Shown: positions 53,602 to 64,000 of the stretch, in pieces
How positions within the stretch are numbered: the first letter of the stretch is position 1
How the letters are laid out: each line of letters begins with the position of its first letter
Assembly: GCA_037176885.1 (NCBI GenBank)
Contig: JAWWNJ010000038.1
Span: 992,001-1,056,000 of the forward strand
Origin: Favolaschia claudopus
Lineage: Eukaryota > Basidiomycota > Agaricomycetes > Agaricales > Mycenaceae
Reading direction: 5' to 3'
DNA: 64,000 nt
Made by a program: the position numbers and the translations under genes
The notes under the pieces: model-generated
What the model was told of the DNA's origin: nothing
Database searches by the model: none
Seen by the model: only the letters and a program-made list of their open reading frames with translations

Positions 53602-55105
53602 ATGTTGAACTGGTTCGTTTACATTCGCGATGTCCGTTTGACACGATTGAATAATGCCCACATCGAAATTCAACCACAGTCAACTCTGCGCGACATTATG
53701 CAAATTGTTTCAAGGGACTGCGGCCAGAGTCTTGACAAGACGGCACCACCCAAATTTCGCAATCGAAAGCTCTTGACACTTTACTTTGAAGCCCATATTG
53801 ACATTGACAAGGTATGCTTTATTTGTGCTCGCCCTCTTGTTTAGCAGTTTGTTAAAATTTCCTTTGCCAAGTTCAATCTCCGAACCGGTGTTGCGCCGCC
53901 GGTAAAAATTCTGCCAGGCAAAGCTAGCAAGCGGGCTTGGACAAACAGTATTTCTGGAGGCTCAGATCATTGAAGTCGGAATTTATTCTGGGAGCCTCTT
54001 CCGCTACTCCAGCTCCACCTGCTACTCAGGTTGTGTTTTTCTTCGCAAAACATTCTTCCGATGCAAAGACTGGAGAGCAGTCTTTTACTTGGACTGCTGA
54101 GAATCCTGTATCCGGCGTCCTTACAGATGTTTCATTCAACAAAGGAAATCCAAGCTCGTGTTTAGGGTGTGCTTCTTTACTGATCTATATTCACTTTGTT
54201 AACAACTTTTGTACTTTAGCTCACAATCAACGGTGTTGCATACATTGCCAAACGCTGTTACTCCCTCGGGGGTGAATCCAAAGTCTCCATCCTCGCTAAC
54301 CGGGATCAGCTCACCAAGGAAGGCATCACTCTGGGCCGTACCAACTTTTTCCTCAAGAATTTCAAGCAGGAATGCGACTCGGAGGGCATAGAAATCTCTG
54401 GCAAGTCGCCATTTTTTTAAATTTGAATTTCAGGCTTATTTTACCTCTCCTAGCCTTCGATGTGACTGACTTTGCACTTGTTCGAGAGGGTACTGTCACA
54501 ACTGAATCATTCATCCCCTCCCCGGCATCTGGTCTTGCCCCTTCCGAATACTCTGATCTTCTAGAAGCCGAGAAAGCTGAGCTCGCTGCCGATTCAAACA
54601 TATTATCCTCTATTACTTGGCTGATTGAGCGCCAGCGCGGAGATGTTCAACTTTGGAAATACTCCGGCACCCTCGATCATCCCAGTTATTCTGATAAGCA
54701 AGGCGCCACAATTAATCTATTCCAACACTATGTATATTTGTTCTCCAGAAAGACGCTTGTTCTCGCAGACATACAAGGTGACTCGCTATTATGCCTACTT
54801 GTTAAATTGGGCTTAAATTGAACATCGCAGCTTCAGAAAGCCACGATAAACACAGTCACACATCTATTCTATTTGATCTAATGTCCCATACGATCAATGG
54901 GTATGTTCCGGTAATTCTCATTCTTATTGTATCTCATACTAGCCTGTTCTTCAGTGAAAGCGGAGCTGGCGATCACGGCGAGCAAGGAATCAAGTCATTT
55001 GTTGATCAACACAATTGTGTTCAAAAGTGTGCGCAGATGGGATTGGAAGCACTCCGAGAGCGTGAGGATGGCGAGTCAGAGGACGAAGAGGGTACCAGTG
55101 GCTGA
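53602..55105 (+). pseudogene. Alpha-type protein kinase gene with frameshifts
   Basis: The plus strand encodes an alpha-kinase domain: VKISFAKFNLRTGVAPPVKI and linker; KSEFILGASSATP; SFTWTAENPVSGVLTDVSFN; VAYIAKRCYSLGGESKVSIL (ATP-binding Lys); TNFFLKNFKQECDSEGIEIS; DVTDFALVREGTVTTESF; FSRKTLVLADIQ (metal/ATP site Asp); HTSILFDLMSHTING; SGAGDHGEQGIKSFVDQHNC followed by VQKC (Gly loop and zinc-binding His/Cys). It ends at TGA 55103-55105. Introns: 53812-53847, 54167-54219, a GC-AG intron at 54401-54453, about 54776-54829 and about 54902-54953. Frameshifts occur near 53965 and 54148. The N-terminal exons before 53602 are not clear. Substrates of such fungal kinases are unknown. It may be a decayed member of an expanded family or carry assembly errors. 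Confidence 0.8.
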
Positions 55106-55259
55106 GTATGTTCCGTTCGCACTTGCAGCATTCAACTGCCTTGCACCATATGTCTGTATTCACGTTGTATTCAACTCAATGTTCCAATTCTCCCTCGAAT
55201 CTCGCTGGTTTTGGCTGAAAGCAACAGAGATGACTCTCCTGGCTTTGAGTACTGTGTAG

Positions 55260-55996
55260 GCTCACAGACTAAATATCAAACTGCCTTCGTCGTGATCAAA
55301 CACGAAGATAAAAGAGAGATCAAATATGTCATGTGACCGTGTTGCGCTGCTGATTTCTCATCAAAGCTCACTATTTTACGTCCCTCTGGATTGTAACGAC
55401 TTTCGAGGTAGAACATATCATTTATCAATGTAATACACATGTACCTAAGCCACTGATCCCCGCCAAAAGATGCCCATGGCAAATTGGCGCTCGGTTTTGT
55501 GTGCGAGGTGAGCTGATACAGCCACTCGGCCGAGTCTCCGAAGGTCCAATGACAGAAATCAAAAGTCAAAATCAACCGAGTCCTTCCCGCCGACCGTAAT
55601 AGTGTTTTGGGGTCCACCAACTTGGTAGGCTGGTGTTTTATGCATTTTCTCATATTGACTAATGCATAAGGTTTGGGGCAAGTTTTTAGTGCATTATGCA
55701 TTATGAGATCGCAAAATTGATACAATTTGGTGACAATTTGCCCGTTTGTGTCACTCTTCACGCATATGGGTACTTTTCACATCAAAAACACCAGATTATA
55801 ACATGTTACAGCTAAATCCAAGATTTTGACCGCTTTTACGACAACTGGTGGACAATCCGGCATCTGCCGCACTCCCATATATAGTAAATTCGTGACAGTG
55901 TCACATATGTCACACGGTGTGACAGTATGCAGGAATGCATATTGCTCATAATGCATAGCGCTTGGGGGTCCACGGACGCTATGCATTATGAGATGT
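55260..55996. other. No gene; ATGCATTATGAGA repeats
   Basis: No coding motif. TGCATTATGAGAT occurs at about 55697 and 55982, inverse forms (CATAATGCATAG) at about 55949, and GGGGTCCAC at 55609 and 55966. These may be ends of an unrecognised insertion that cut the copia gag at 55997. A local palindrome GTGACA...TGTCAC also lies at about 55893-55925. Confidence 0.4.
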
Positions 55997-56725
55997 TCAA
56001 CTGTAGTAGGATTTGGGGTCGTCTGGATCGGAGGGAAGAGTGGAGAGGAAGATGGCGCTGACGATAGGACCGGGGATACTGAATCCGGCCTTCGTAAGAT
56101 GAGTCTGCGCTTTCTGGAAGTCCTTCACATGCTGATCGAGTGCGAGCGTGTCATCGTCAAGGAGGGGACGAGTGAGCTGACGGAACCAGAGCATAATACC
56201 CCCAGTCCCAGTCTGCCCAAACTCGGTCTCGAGAGCGGTCCAAGCTTGGTGGACAGTGTCATAGTCTGAGACTTTGACGACGAGCTCGCTGTCGACAGAA
56301 GACAGCAAATATGAGAGTGCGGACCTGTCCTTCTTCTTCCAAATCCTGTGCTCCTCCGCAGACGCCTTGTCCCCCGGCTTGGATACCGTGGAAACAATAT
56401 CCCAGATTTCGATTGTCTCTTACGCTGACTTCATCCGTTTGGACCACGGGAAGTACCCGGTTTCGTCCTTGAGGCGGTCCTCCCCGCGCGGAAAGAAAGT
56501 CCCAGCGCCGTGGGGTAAATCCCAGGAAGAAGCCGTCGAAGTTTTGGTGTCCGGATCGGGCATGATGTGTCAGCGAGAAGTCGACAAGTTTGGCGTAGAA
56601 TGTGGCGGGAAGCAGGGTAGATGTGGGGAATGAGATAATAAAAAGAGTCGTCGAGTTTTCGACAAGTAGCGGTCCGGTACTGGCTGAGATTAAGCAGAGG
56701 CGCCTAGGCGCGGTGGCCCATAACC
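55997..56725 (-). pseudogene. Ty1/copia Gag fragment (UBN2-type)
   Basis: The minus strand encodes the copia Gag block LLSSVDSELVVKVSDYDTVH, AWTALETEFGQTGTGGIML, WFRQLTRPLLDDDTLALDQH and FSIPGPIVSAIFLSTLPSDP. It is preceded in other frames by the Gag N-terminus up to the leader GGTTATGGGCC next to the LTR. Frameshifts near 56300-56400. It breaks off at 55997, so protease, integrase and RT are missing. The LTR matches that of the 28-30 kb copia, so it supplies the 5' part lacking there, but from another copy. Confidence 0.85.
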
Positions 56726-56850
56726 TGATAGAATACAGTAAGTATAAACTACCAGGAGAATCAGTAAGCTGTAAGGACAGTAGATACGAGTGCACATACC
56801 TCAGTCGTGGAGGAAACGACTGAGTTTCCTCCACGACTGAGGAATGTGAG
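56726..56850 (-). repeat. Truncated copia 5' LTR
   Basis: Matches 27920-28025: ...CTACCAGGAGAATCAGTAAG to GAGTGCACATACCTCAGTCG. It ends (minus sense) TATTCTATCA directly before GGTTATGGGCC. A 17-bp perfect inverted pair CTCAGTCGTGGAGGAAA / TTTCCTCCACGACTGAG lies at 56803-56844, longer than in the other LTR. The outer LTR part is missing. Confidence 0.8.
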
Positions 56851-58325
56851 AGTTGATTCAATTCCGCCTCCACGTGCGAACCGAATCGGGAAATATTTTT
56901 CGGTCAACGGGGCAGTGCATCGGACTAACGGTGATTGCCGGTGGACTTGTAAATGCCGTTGCGTTGACATAATCATCGTTGTCCCTATTATGTACCCTGC
57001 TGTAGCTGGATTAGAAGGATAACATGTCACACCCGGTGAAGCTAAGGTCGGTACTAGGAACATGCAGCGATGAACTACAACTGCCCAGAATATATGAGAG
57101 ACTAGCTGTAACTCACCTTGAATCCATGCCCTCCTCTACAATCTCTAACGGGCGGCCATGACGCGAAACGAAGCATTTGAAGCAGGTGAGAGTGCTTTTG
57201 GATGGGGTGTCACATGCGGTGACTTGCGTGACTCACGTTCCCGCGGCTTGAATAAACCGTTTTGGGATCCAGTATTTGACACCGGCGTGTGCCGAGGGTG
57301 CATTTTATTCAATTCGGGAATGTTTTGGCACTATTGCAATCACTCACGTGCCTAGTATCGTTGAAATCGTGAACTGCGCGCCGCAGGCGAAAAAAATTCG
57401 GTGGTCATCCCGGAAGTCGGATTTTGGGTCTAGAAAGCTACTCCGGCCATGCTTTGAGCTACAGATGAGATCACTCTCTCGCTCTTCTCCTTCCCTCTCC
57501 CTCCTTCCTTTTTGGGATTTTTTTTCTTTTTTCTCTTTTGGGATGCCCACAACATCAGTATTTTGCCAGACCCTCACCCGTACGCCCAACGTCATTCACG
57601 TCCCCGTCGCACAGGGGCGAAGAGGCAGCGACTATCTACACTCATTTTACTATGTACCCCTCCTTATTAGGCAATTTCTTATCTCGGAGTACATATAACC
57701 AATATATTGTCTTCTGTCGTAATTTGGATTGAACGGAGGCGTAAGCTTGAATAATCAACAATAATCGCTGATATGCATCAGGAAAAACTGAAACTGCCCC
57801 AGAGTGCGCCAGAGTGCGCCATACAGTCATAAACTAGGAAGCGCAACGTAACGTAGAAGAGCAACGCGCATATTCCGTCGCCGCAGACGCTTTCGCGAGA
57901 AAGACTTTCCACCCTACTACCATTTTTGAGGTCGCTGAATTCAATGGAATAGTTTTTGGAGCCTAAAATTACTTCCCTGGGCAGTGGGAGCGCAATTTGT
58001 TTGCCAATTTTGGAAGGAATTTTGTGATTTCACCAAATATTTGAACGTCTCCAGGGAATTTTTGGAGCTCAATATACATTCACAAGCTAAGCCTCCCACC
58101 AGCAGCAAGTTTGGACTGAATAGCTTGTTTAAAGGACTAGAACAAGCTGATTTATTGCTGATTTTCGATGTTTTCAGCTGAGTTGTGAATTTTGCCTTGT
58201 AATATAGACACTTCCTGGTGTTCCTGAGCATGCTTAGTTTGTGGTATGATATTTGTAGGGCCAGAATATACATACTCCATGTTGTCGCGACCTGCGTGGA
58301 CAGATTTTGGGTTTGTTTACTGTTG
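56851..58325. other. No gene seen; abutted repeat ends at 57822-57862
   Basis: No supported coding sequence. At 57822-57862 the two ends of the 58326-58540 element family (CAGTCATAAACTAGGAAGCG and AACGTAGAAGAGCAAC) lie side by side, as if the interior had been lost. Confidence 0.45.
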
Positions 58326-58540
58326 TTGCTCTTCTACGTTATTTGGCTCATTTGGGTGTAGCCAAACTTTGGCCTCTGAACTCGCTCAAACCAGGCTATA
58401 TCGACCCAGTATTTTTGAGAATTTTGCAGAATGAATGCGGGGCTATTATCCTAGCACAAAAAACTGGCAGTTCTGGTGTGTTGTTCATCGAATAATCAGC
58501 GTGGAACGCTAATCGTTGCGCTTCCCGGTTTATTACTGTA
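58326..58540. mobile_element. About 215-bp MITE, copy 1 (TTGCTCTTCTACGTTA ... CGTTGCGCTTCCC)
   Basis: Inverted copy present at 63786-64000. The two ends (GTTGCTCTTCTACGTTA and GTTGCGCTTCCCGGTTTA) are imperfect copies of each other in inverse orientation. Non-coding. Confidence 0.7.
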
Positions 58541-58557
58541 GACATCTATAGACATTA

Positions 58558-59286
58558 CAGCTGTTTGCAAAGTTAATGGCACTTCTCAATTTTTTATGAA
58601 AAGAAAGTATTCTAAACATCCCATCTTACCATCCTTGTATCTTCCGCAAATCTCGTTCAAATTGCTCGGTTGGAGGCTTGTTTTGAAGCGGCTAGGCAGG
58701 GCTTTTCGGCCGTCGGCACCACTCCGGCTTCTTTTCCGAAGTGTGATCACATCACAATAGAGACAGTCGGCATCGATGGCAAGTTGGTTCACTTCGTTCT
58801 CAGTCAGTCTTGATCCAATTCAGAAGCTGTCAAGTAGTCCTGCACTCAGAAGGAGCATATGAATGAGTCTGTAATCTCACCTTTTGAAAATATATCAGCA
58901 CAATGGTACGGCATTGATTTTGATCCTCCACCAGATAATTTCATTTTTGCCGCATTGCCTTGTGCTTGCCTTACATTTTGAGATTGCAGACCAGATTGCC
59001 TATGCTATGGCTCCATAATTCACCAATTTCAAGTTATTCTGATCAGGCATGACTGAATTGTGCGGCTTCCAACCTTCCAGCTCCGCCCGATCACAGAAAA
59101 TTGAGAATCATCAAGCTATTGCGTTAGACGGGCATTTGTATATGGGACGATAGCGCCGCTTAAAGGCTTTCGAACGAGCCTACTACCACGTGGATTGGTT
59201 CAGAAATGAGTAAGAAATAATCGGGGGTTCAAATTGTTCTTTATTTACAAAATGATCGGAAGTGCCATTAACTTTGCAAACAGCTG
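58558..59286. mobile_element. 729-bp TA-flanked element (CAGCTGTTTGC family)
   Basis: Perfect inverted ends CAGCTGTTTGCAAAGTTAAT then GGCACTTC (28 bp), TA at 58556-58557 and 59287-59288. A short minus-strand frame (58586-58792, AIDADCLYCDVITLRKRSRS) lies inside but I do not recognise it. Pogo/Tc1-type by ends and TA duplication. Confidence 0.9.
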
Positions 59287-59288
59287 TA

Positions 59289-61738
59289 AAGTAGTCATAG
59301 TGGGAGACCAGTTCTATAGAAAGGTTGGTCATAGTAGGCCATACTAGCCAAAGTTATAGCAGTTATAGCGATTAAAGTAGTCAAAGTCGATCAAAGCACA
59401 CATCAAATAAATTTTGAAAAATGATAATATTGCTGTATATGAGATACAATGGTGCGATGTGTGCGCGGAAGGACGGTGTAGCCACGTATAAAGCGACTGC
59501 CGGTGGGCTCAACATGCCGTAGTGGGAAGCGGGGCGGCCGGGACGACGAACGCAGGAACGGAGCATCGGCATCGGCGCTGCAACAATATGCGGTTGAGGA
59601 GAGGAAGAGGATGCTGAGTGTGTTGCCGACGAAAATGAGTTCAGATATTCGCCGAGAACGAACAACCGGTCAAGCGGCGCGCGCGCGATCGCTTGATTCG
59701 GAGTCTGTAGATTGATTGATGTTACTCGGTACATTGATGTGCGGCCGTTAGAGTTTGAGGGAGAAAAGTGCGAAATAGCCTAAGGTTGACGGACGTCCGC
59801 TGCAGGGTTCACGTTCGAGCTTGAGGTACAGGGCCAGATGTGTTACCTTCGGCGCGGGAATTTCGGACAGCATGATGAGGGAGAGATGTGGAATCTTGAC
59901 TCAGGCTTTTTGCTGAGAACGCCGGAAACAACAGGTCGAAGCAGGTGGCTCTTGATGAAACCGCGCTTGCGAGCCCGAGACGTTGCTTGTCGAAGTCGGC
60001 CGAGGAGGGCGAAACAGCCCGGCGAGTTCGTTGTTTTTACAGCGCGCAGAATGTCGAGGAACACAGTAAGGGTCTTGAGAGTAATGTTGATAGAGGAGAT
60101 TGTGTGTCGGAAAGCAGCACAGCTAAGCACCCTGTGACGACGACGAGGTTGAAGCACGTTGATATTGACAGATAGCGGCAATCAGGATCGGTATTTTGGG
60201 ATTTTGTACCATAGATCGAGGCAACTGGTATTTGAGGAATGAATAAATGTAGTAGCTGAGAACGCAAACTCGTGGGAGTTAAGTAGCAGAGTGCTAGGGA
60301 TGCGGCGCTTGAGAGTCATCACGTCGCGAAGAAAGTGAGGGCGTGGTCGCCGGAGAGAACAGTATAGCCAGAATACCGTAAGTTCGGATGGCCGTTCAGC
60401 ATTGCGACGATACGCACCTTCTTCATGCAATACGAGAGTTCCGCCCCAAAAGCACACACAATTGCCAGCTTGACGGCCTTTTCCAATCGACGCCGAGTAT
60501 GGCGAACAGAAGGCTGAGAACTTGAGAGGGAAGGCGTTTGGGGGTAGTTATTGGGATTCGTGTGTGTTCCTATGAGCCCAGCGAAGACACAGCGGAAGGA
60601 GGGAGCATGAGGGAGGAGGAAGAAAAGTCGTAAGTTACGATGTTGTCGACTGCTGTGCACTTTGATCAAACCAAATCAAATCCCACGCACACGTGAAGAT
60701 GGGACTTAGCCGTTTTCTAGAATCTTTGCGTTTTCTCGTGCTTTTCTTCTCCGCCACCACGTCGTCCTCGTTTCAGCCGCCGTATGCCTGTTTGACTGGT
60801 CATGACTCTTATTCCTTGATGCCGTCTCCGACTCTCCGTGCTAAACTGTATAATTATTAATGACCGAAAATTGGCCAAAAAAATCTTGACCCAGTCCGCA
60901 AACACTAACGATTCTGTAAGTTGGCAACGCGATTGGTGTAAACCAGCCGGATCTATCGCTTCAAAAAATCTGCCTTTCTGTTCTTTATAACCGGCAGAGC
61001 TTCCAGCAAAATTTCTCCAGCCCTCTATCCGAATCCTTCGCACGGAATAATCCGTAAGGTTGCGCTCAAAGAATTCCCCGAAAATCTCAAGAATTTGTGG
61101 GTTACTAGTCGTCGTATTATGGCTTTCATCCCGAAATTGAATGAGTGTATGTCATCAGACTGTCCATTCCGGCGGAACTCGCAGGTGCATCCTGGGTAAT
61201 TCGAAAAATAAGTAACTACATTGCACACAATGAAGCGTCCAACTGCACGGACCCTGGCCATGGCGGATTCATTGTTGGCGCTCTTTCTTCCCGTAAGTAA
61301 GTATTCGCCACATATTCGCGATCGGTTGCCAAAATGAAGGTTATTTTGTGATCGAATATCACGACACATGTATAATTACTGAGGATGGCGAGAATATCAT
61401 TGTAGTGTGGTGGAAAGACTTTATAATGAGCCAGAATTCAACCAAAAATCCCGAAGTCCTTCCCAGCGGAGAGTGTTGAGATGAAATCCCTCCATGTTTA
61501 CCTCGAACCGCGACCGAGAAGATCTTATATTTGTGATACAGTCAGAGGCACCTCACTTAAAGTCAGTCAAAGTTCCTTATAGTGGCCGCACTGACTCCTA
61601 TAGACAATTATAGTCCTTCATAGTGGAAGGGCAATTTCAAAGTGCATAGAGTATACTTAGGGTAACCAGCCCGCTCTGGTTACCTTGCTGGTGACCCCCG
61701 CTTAGCTTAGCCGAGGTAACCACCGGAATACACGATTG
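59289..61738. other. No supported gene
   Basis: Several frames of 90-117 codons exist on both strands (59381-59734, 59838-60181, 60182-60457, 61025-61369) but none shows a known motif, and they overlap in antisense. 59290-59390 and 61560-61640 share ATAGT/CATAGTGG-rich wording, possibly another short repeat. A host promoter or a diverged gene cannot be excluded. Confidence 0.4.
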
Positions 61739-61740
61739 TA

Positions 61741-62416
61741 CAGTGCCGGACACGCAAAGTCGACAACTTTGATCTTCCATTTATGGAAGGTGTGACACAT
61801 GCCCAGGCGGTTAGTTTTCTGTGTAAACATGTTGTTACAGACCCGAACAACGGTTTTGCACGAGCCGATTTCCCCAAAACTCAAAATCAAACAAAATTGA
61901 CCCCAAAATTTTGGCCGAACACCGAGATTTCGTGGGGAAAATTACGAAACATAGCGCAATCGACTCCGTTAATTGAGCTGGTTCTGTCCCTGATAACATC
62001 AAAGCAATTTCACGAGCCCTTTTGGCACAAATTCCTTGGGAAACATCGCCGGTATTTGGACAACTTACATCATGTTGATCAATTCTATCACTGTCAAATG
62101 TGCTTGCCGACCACCATGCCGTGCCGCTGCCGTGGGTTGGTGCTGAAAATTTGCACGGATTACCGCCCAGATTGTAGTTCAGGCCGTCGCCCTTCCACTT
62201 ACACCTGAATTTTACGCTCGGAGCTCAAAAGGGGTACACACAGTTTCGATTTTTGACCTCAAAAATTTGGCCACAGCCAAAATGTTGTGGGAAAAACTTC
62301 GGAGGTAGTTTTTTGAGCTTTCCAGGGGTCGGCGAATCCGAATCTGAAGTCAGATTTATCCCCAAAATTCCCGTTCGCCGGCAATCAACATTGTCGACTT
62401 TGCGTGTCCGGCACTG
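61741..62416. mobile_element. 676-bp pogo/Tc1-like MITE, full-length copy
   Basis: Perfect inverted ends CAGTGCCGGACACGCAAAGT followed by CGACAA, TA at 61739-61740 and 62417-62418. Partial copies lie at 21404-21735, 37900-38004 and 43445-44562. CAGT ends plus TA duplication fit pogo/Fot1 elements. No transposase frame inside, so it is non-autonomous. Confidence 0.92.
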
Positions 62417-62478
62417 TACTCTCTGGTGATCGGAGAACCGAGTCCGAGGACTCCGAGTATCCGCCAGCCACTGCCAGC

Positions 62479-63564
62479 AGGACCCCCGACAACCACCTAT
62501 GATGCCTGCCCCGGAAAATCCGGAATTTGGGACATCCTTTATCCGGACCCCAAATTGGGCATTTCTTATCCGAATTGGCACCAGGCGTCCCAGGAGGTCG
62601 AAGTTTTATCCGAACCGTTGACCAGGCATCAGAAAATCACCTAAAATCAAGTAAAAATCGAAATTTTGCTCCTACGGCTGGGACGGCCTTGCAGATGCTC
62701 CTTCGGTTCTCGGTGGACGGCGAAAATGCTTCCTTTAACTCGGGTATCAGCTCCGCCAGGCATTGGCCCTGCCGAAGCGTTGTCTCATATATTCCCGAAA
62801 CTGCCTGAAAAGGTCGATACTTTAAGATTATGAGATTTCACTGATTTACCATGATTTGGTTGACAACTGACCCGAATTTCGTCAATGGCCAGCCGCAGAT
62901 CCTCATCCAAGCCATCGGCAGCCCAGGTTATCCGAACCTCGGCCAGGCCTGTCGCAAGGGGTATTCAATCTTAAAATTTTCCATACAACGTCGGAAAAGT
63001 GATTTAAGACCCTTCTGACCCCTCCCTGGCTACGTAATGCTGATGTAAGCTTGCCTAATACAGTAATTTATTGACAGCTTTCTCACGATCCGAGCATACT
63101 TTTGCTCGAAAGTGCCTGGTTTGGGAACATTTTGGCGCAAAAAAACCATAGCAAAATGATCCCTTGGTTTCTTGCGTCTTTCTGGCAGAAGATTTCCTGC
63201 ATCTGGCTTGGGTCGGGGAACTCGGCGGACGGTTAGTATTATGTAATATATTACATTTTTTTGCTCTTTTTTTCCTTGACCCTCCCAAACGTGTTTTTGA
63301 AGCATTCTGCAACTTTGTCCAAAAAGTGAAATAAGAGGTCCGGGACCCACCCTCCCTGCCAAGGCTGTGTCTCGGCTTTTGCCGGTGAACACCCCTTGGC
63401 CTGTCGGCAACCACCCATGCTTTATCCGAATTTTTGACCAGGCTTGGCCGCCAAAAAGTTGATTTCTCATCCGAATTCGGGCAGGGTGCGCCCGAATTTT
63501 GGGCATGTTTTATCCGAATTGAAAATTTCGCGGGCAGGCATCATAGGTGGTTGTAGGGGGTCCT
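62479..63564. mobile_element. 1086-bp hAT-type element (AGGACCCCC family), full copy
   Basis: TIR of 33 bp (AGGACCCCCGACAACCACCT... / inverse at 63532-63564), with exact 8-bp duplication CTGCCAGC at 62471-62478 and 63565-63572. The interior repeats TTTATCCGAATT-like words near both ends. A 158-codon minus frame (63030-63506) shows no transposase motif. Related to 43851-44458 and 33983. Confidence 0.93.
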
Positions 63565-63785
63565 CTGCCAGCACGAAGGCGGCAATTGCCGATGTGTGGG
63601 AAATTCTTGCTAGGAGAATTCTGTGCAAGCACTGTCAAATGAAGCCATGTTCTGTCTCTTGAATTCCAAATAACCATCGAGAGATGATAGACAGGAAATT
63701 GTTTTGTGTATAAAAAAATAGAATAACTACCCGTTTGTCAAACTAATTAAATAGTTTTACAATTAAAGCCAAACAAAACTTCAGC

Positions 63786-64000
63786 TACAGTCGTAAACTG
63801 GGAAGCGCAACGATTAGCTTTCCCCGCGGATTATTCGATGAAAAGTGCACCAAAACTCTGAGTTTTTTGTGCTAGGGTAATAGCCACGCATCTGTTCTGC
63901 AGATTCGTCAAAAATTCGGGGTCGATACAGTCTGTTTTGAGTGAGATCAAGGGCCAAAGTTTGGCTCCACCCAAATGGGCCAAATAACGTAGAAGAGCAA
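63786..64000. mobile_element. About 215-bp MITE, copy 2 (inverted, reaches window end)
   Basis: Inverse of 58326-58540, from ACAGTCGTAAACTGGGAAGC to AACGTAGAAGAGCAA at the last base of the window. Its outer end may continue beyond. Confidence 0.7.

Noticed and set aside
59381..60670. Several 90-117-codon frames on both strands suggesting a host gene
   Set aside because: Mutually antisense, no domain, no consistent intron phase; reported only as unresolved.

Overview
The window looks like a transposon-dense stretch of a filamentous Basidiomycete genome, most likely Agaricomycetes (Mycena-like). The reasons are short GT-AG introns of about 45-65 nt, an F-box gene of the LPLEIQSQIF type, an alpha-kinase gene, and several transposase families that I know as expanded in mushroom genomes. 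There is no rRNA, CRISPR array or bacterial-type operon. Families are assigned by reading motifs, not by database search.

Layout. 1-2.7 kb: a zinc-knuckle scrap, a multi-exon gene with a SAM-like C-terminus, and a Tc1/IS630 DDE transposase relic. 3.2-5.1 kb: a LINE whose ORF1 is inverted relative to its RNase H. 5.1-9.4 kb: an odd MITE, a 60-bp-arm palindrome, and two Ty1/copia relics broken by a reversed gypsy scrap and by two MITEs whose removal restores the reading frame. 10-12.9 kb: hAT relic and dispersed repeats. 13.6-19.7 kb: a large gypsy element (gag, zinc knuckle, protease, RT, RNase H) without a visible integrase. 19.9-24.5 kb: LINE and copia scraps and MITEs. 24.5-25.9 kb: F-box gene with frameshifts. 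26.3-30.4 kb: hAT C-terminus, an unknown gene cut off by a copia LTR, and a 5'-truncated copia. 30.7-32.4 kb: a small LTR element coding a KH-domain protein, inserted into a two-helix membrane-protein gene. 32.6-39.3 kb: a MULE-type element with 9-bp target duplication, a MULE transposase, a 1.4-kb TA-flanked element and a 1.24-kb element with 8-bp target duplication. 39.3-42.9 kb: a large multi-exon transposase-like gene. 42.9-50 kb: nested MITEs, then a DUF6729/exonuclease-type transposase whose C-terminal half lies upstream of its N-terminal half. 52-55.1 kb: an integrase-like gene and an alpha-kinase gene, divergently arranged. 56-64 kb: a copia gag/LTR remnant and five short TIR elements or copies.

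Almost every protein-coding segment carries a frameshift, stop or truncation, so this is mainly a transposon graveyard. The informative parts are the nesting order, the exact target duplications, and three unusual units: the KH-domain LTR element, the half-swapped DUF6729 transposon, and the 39.3-42.9 kb transposase family.
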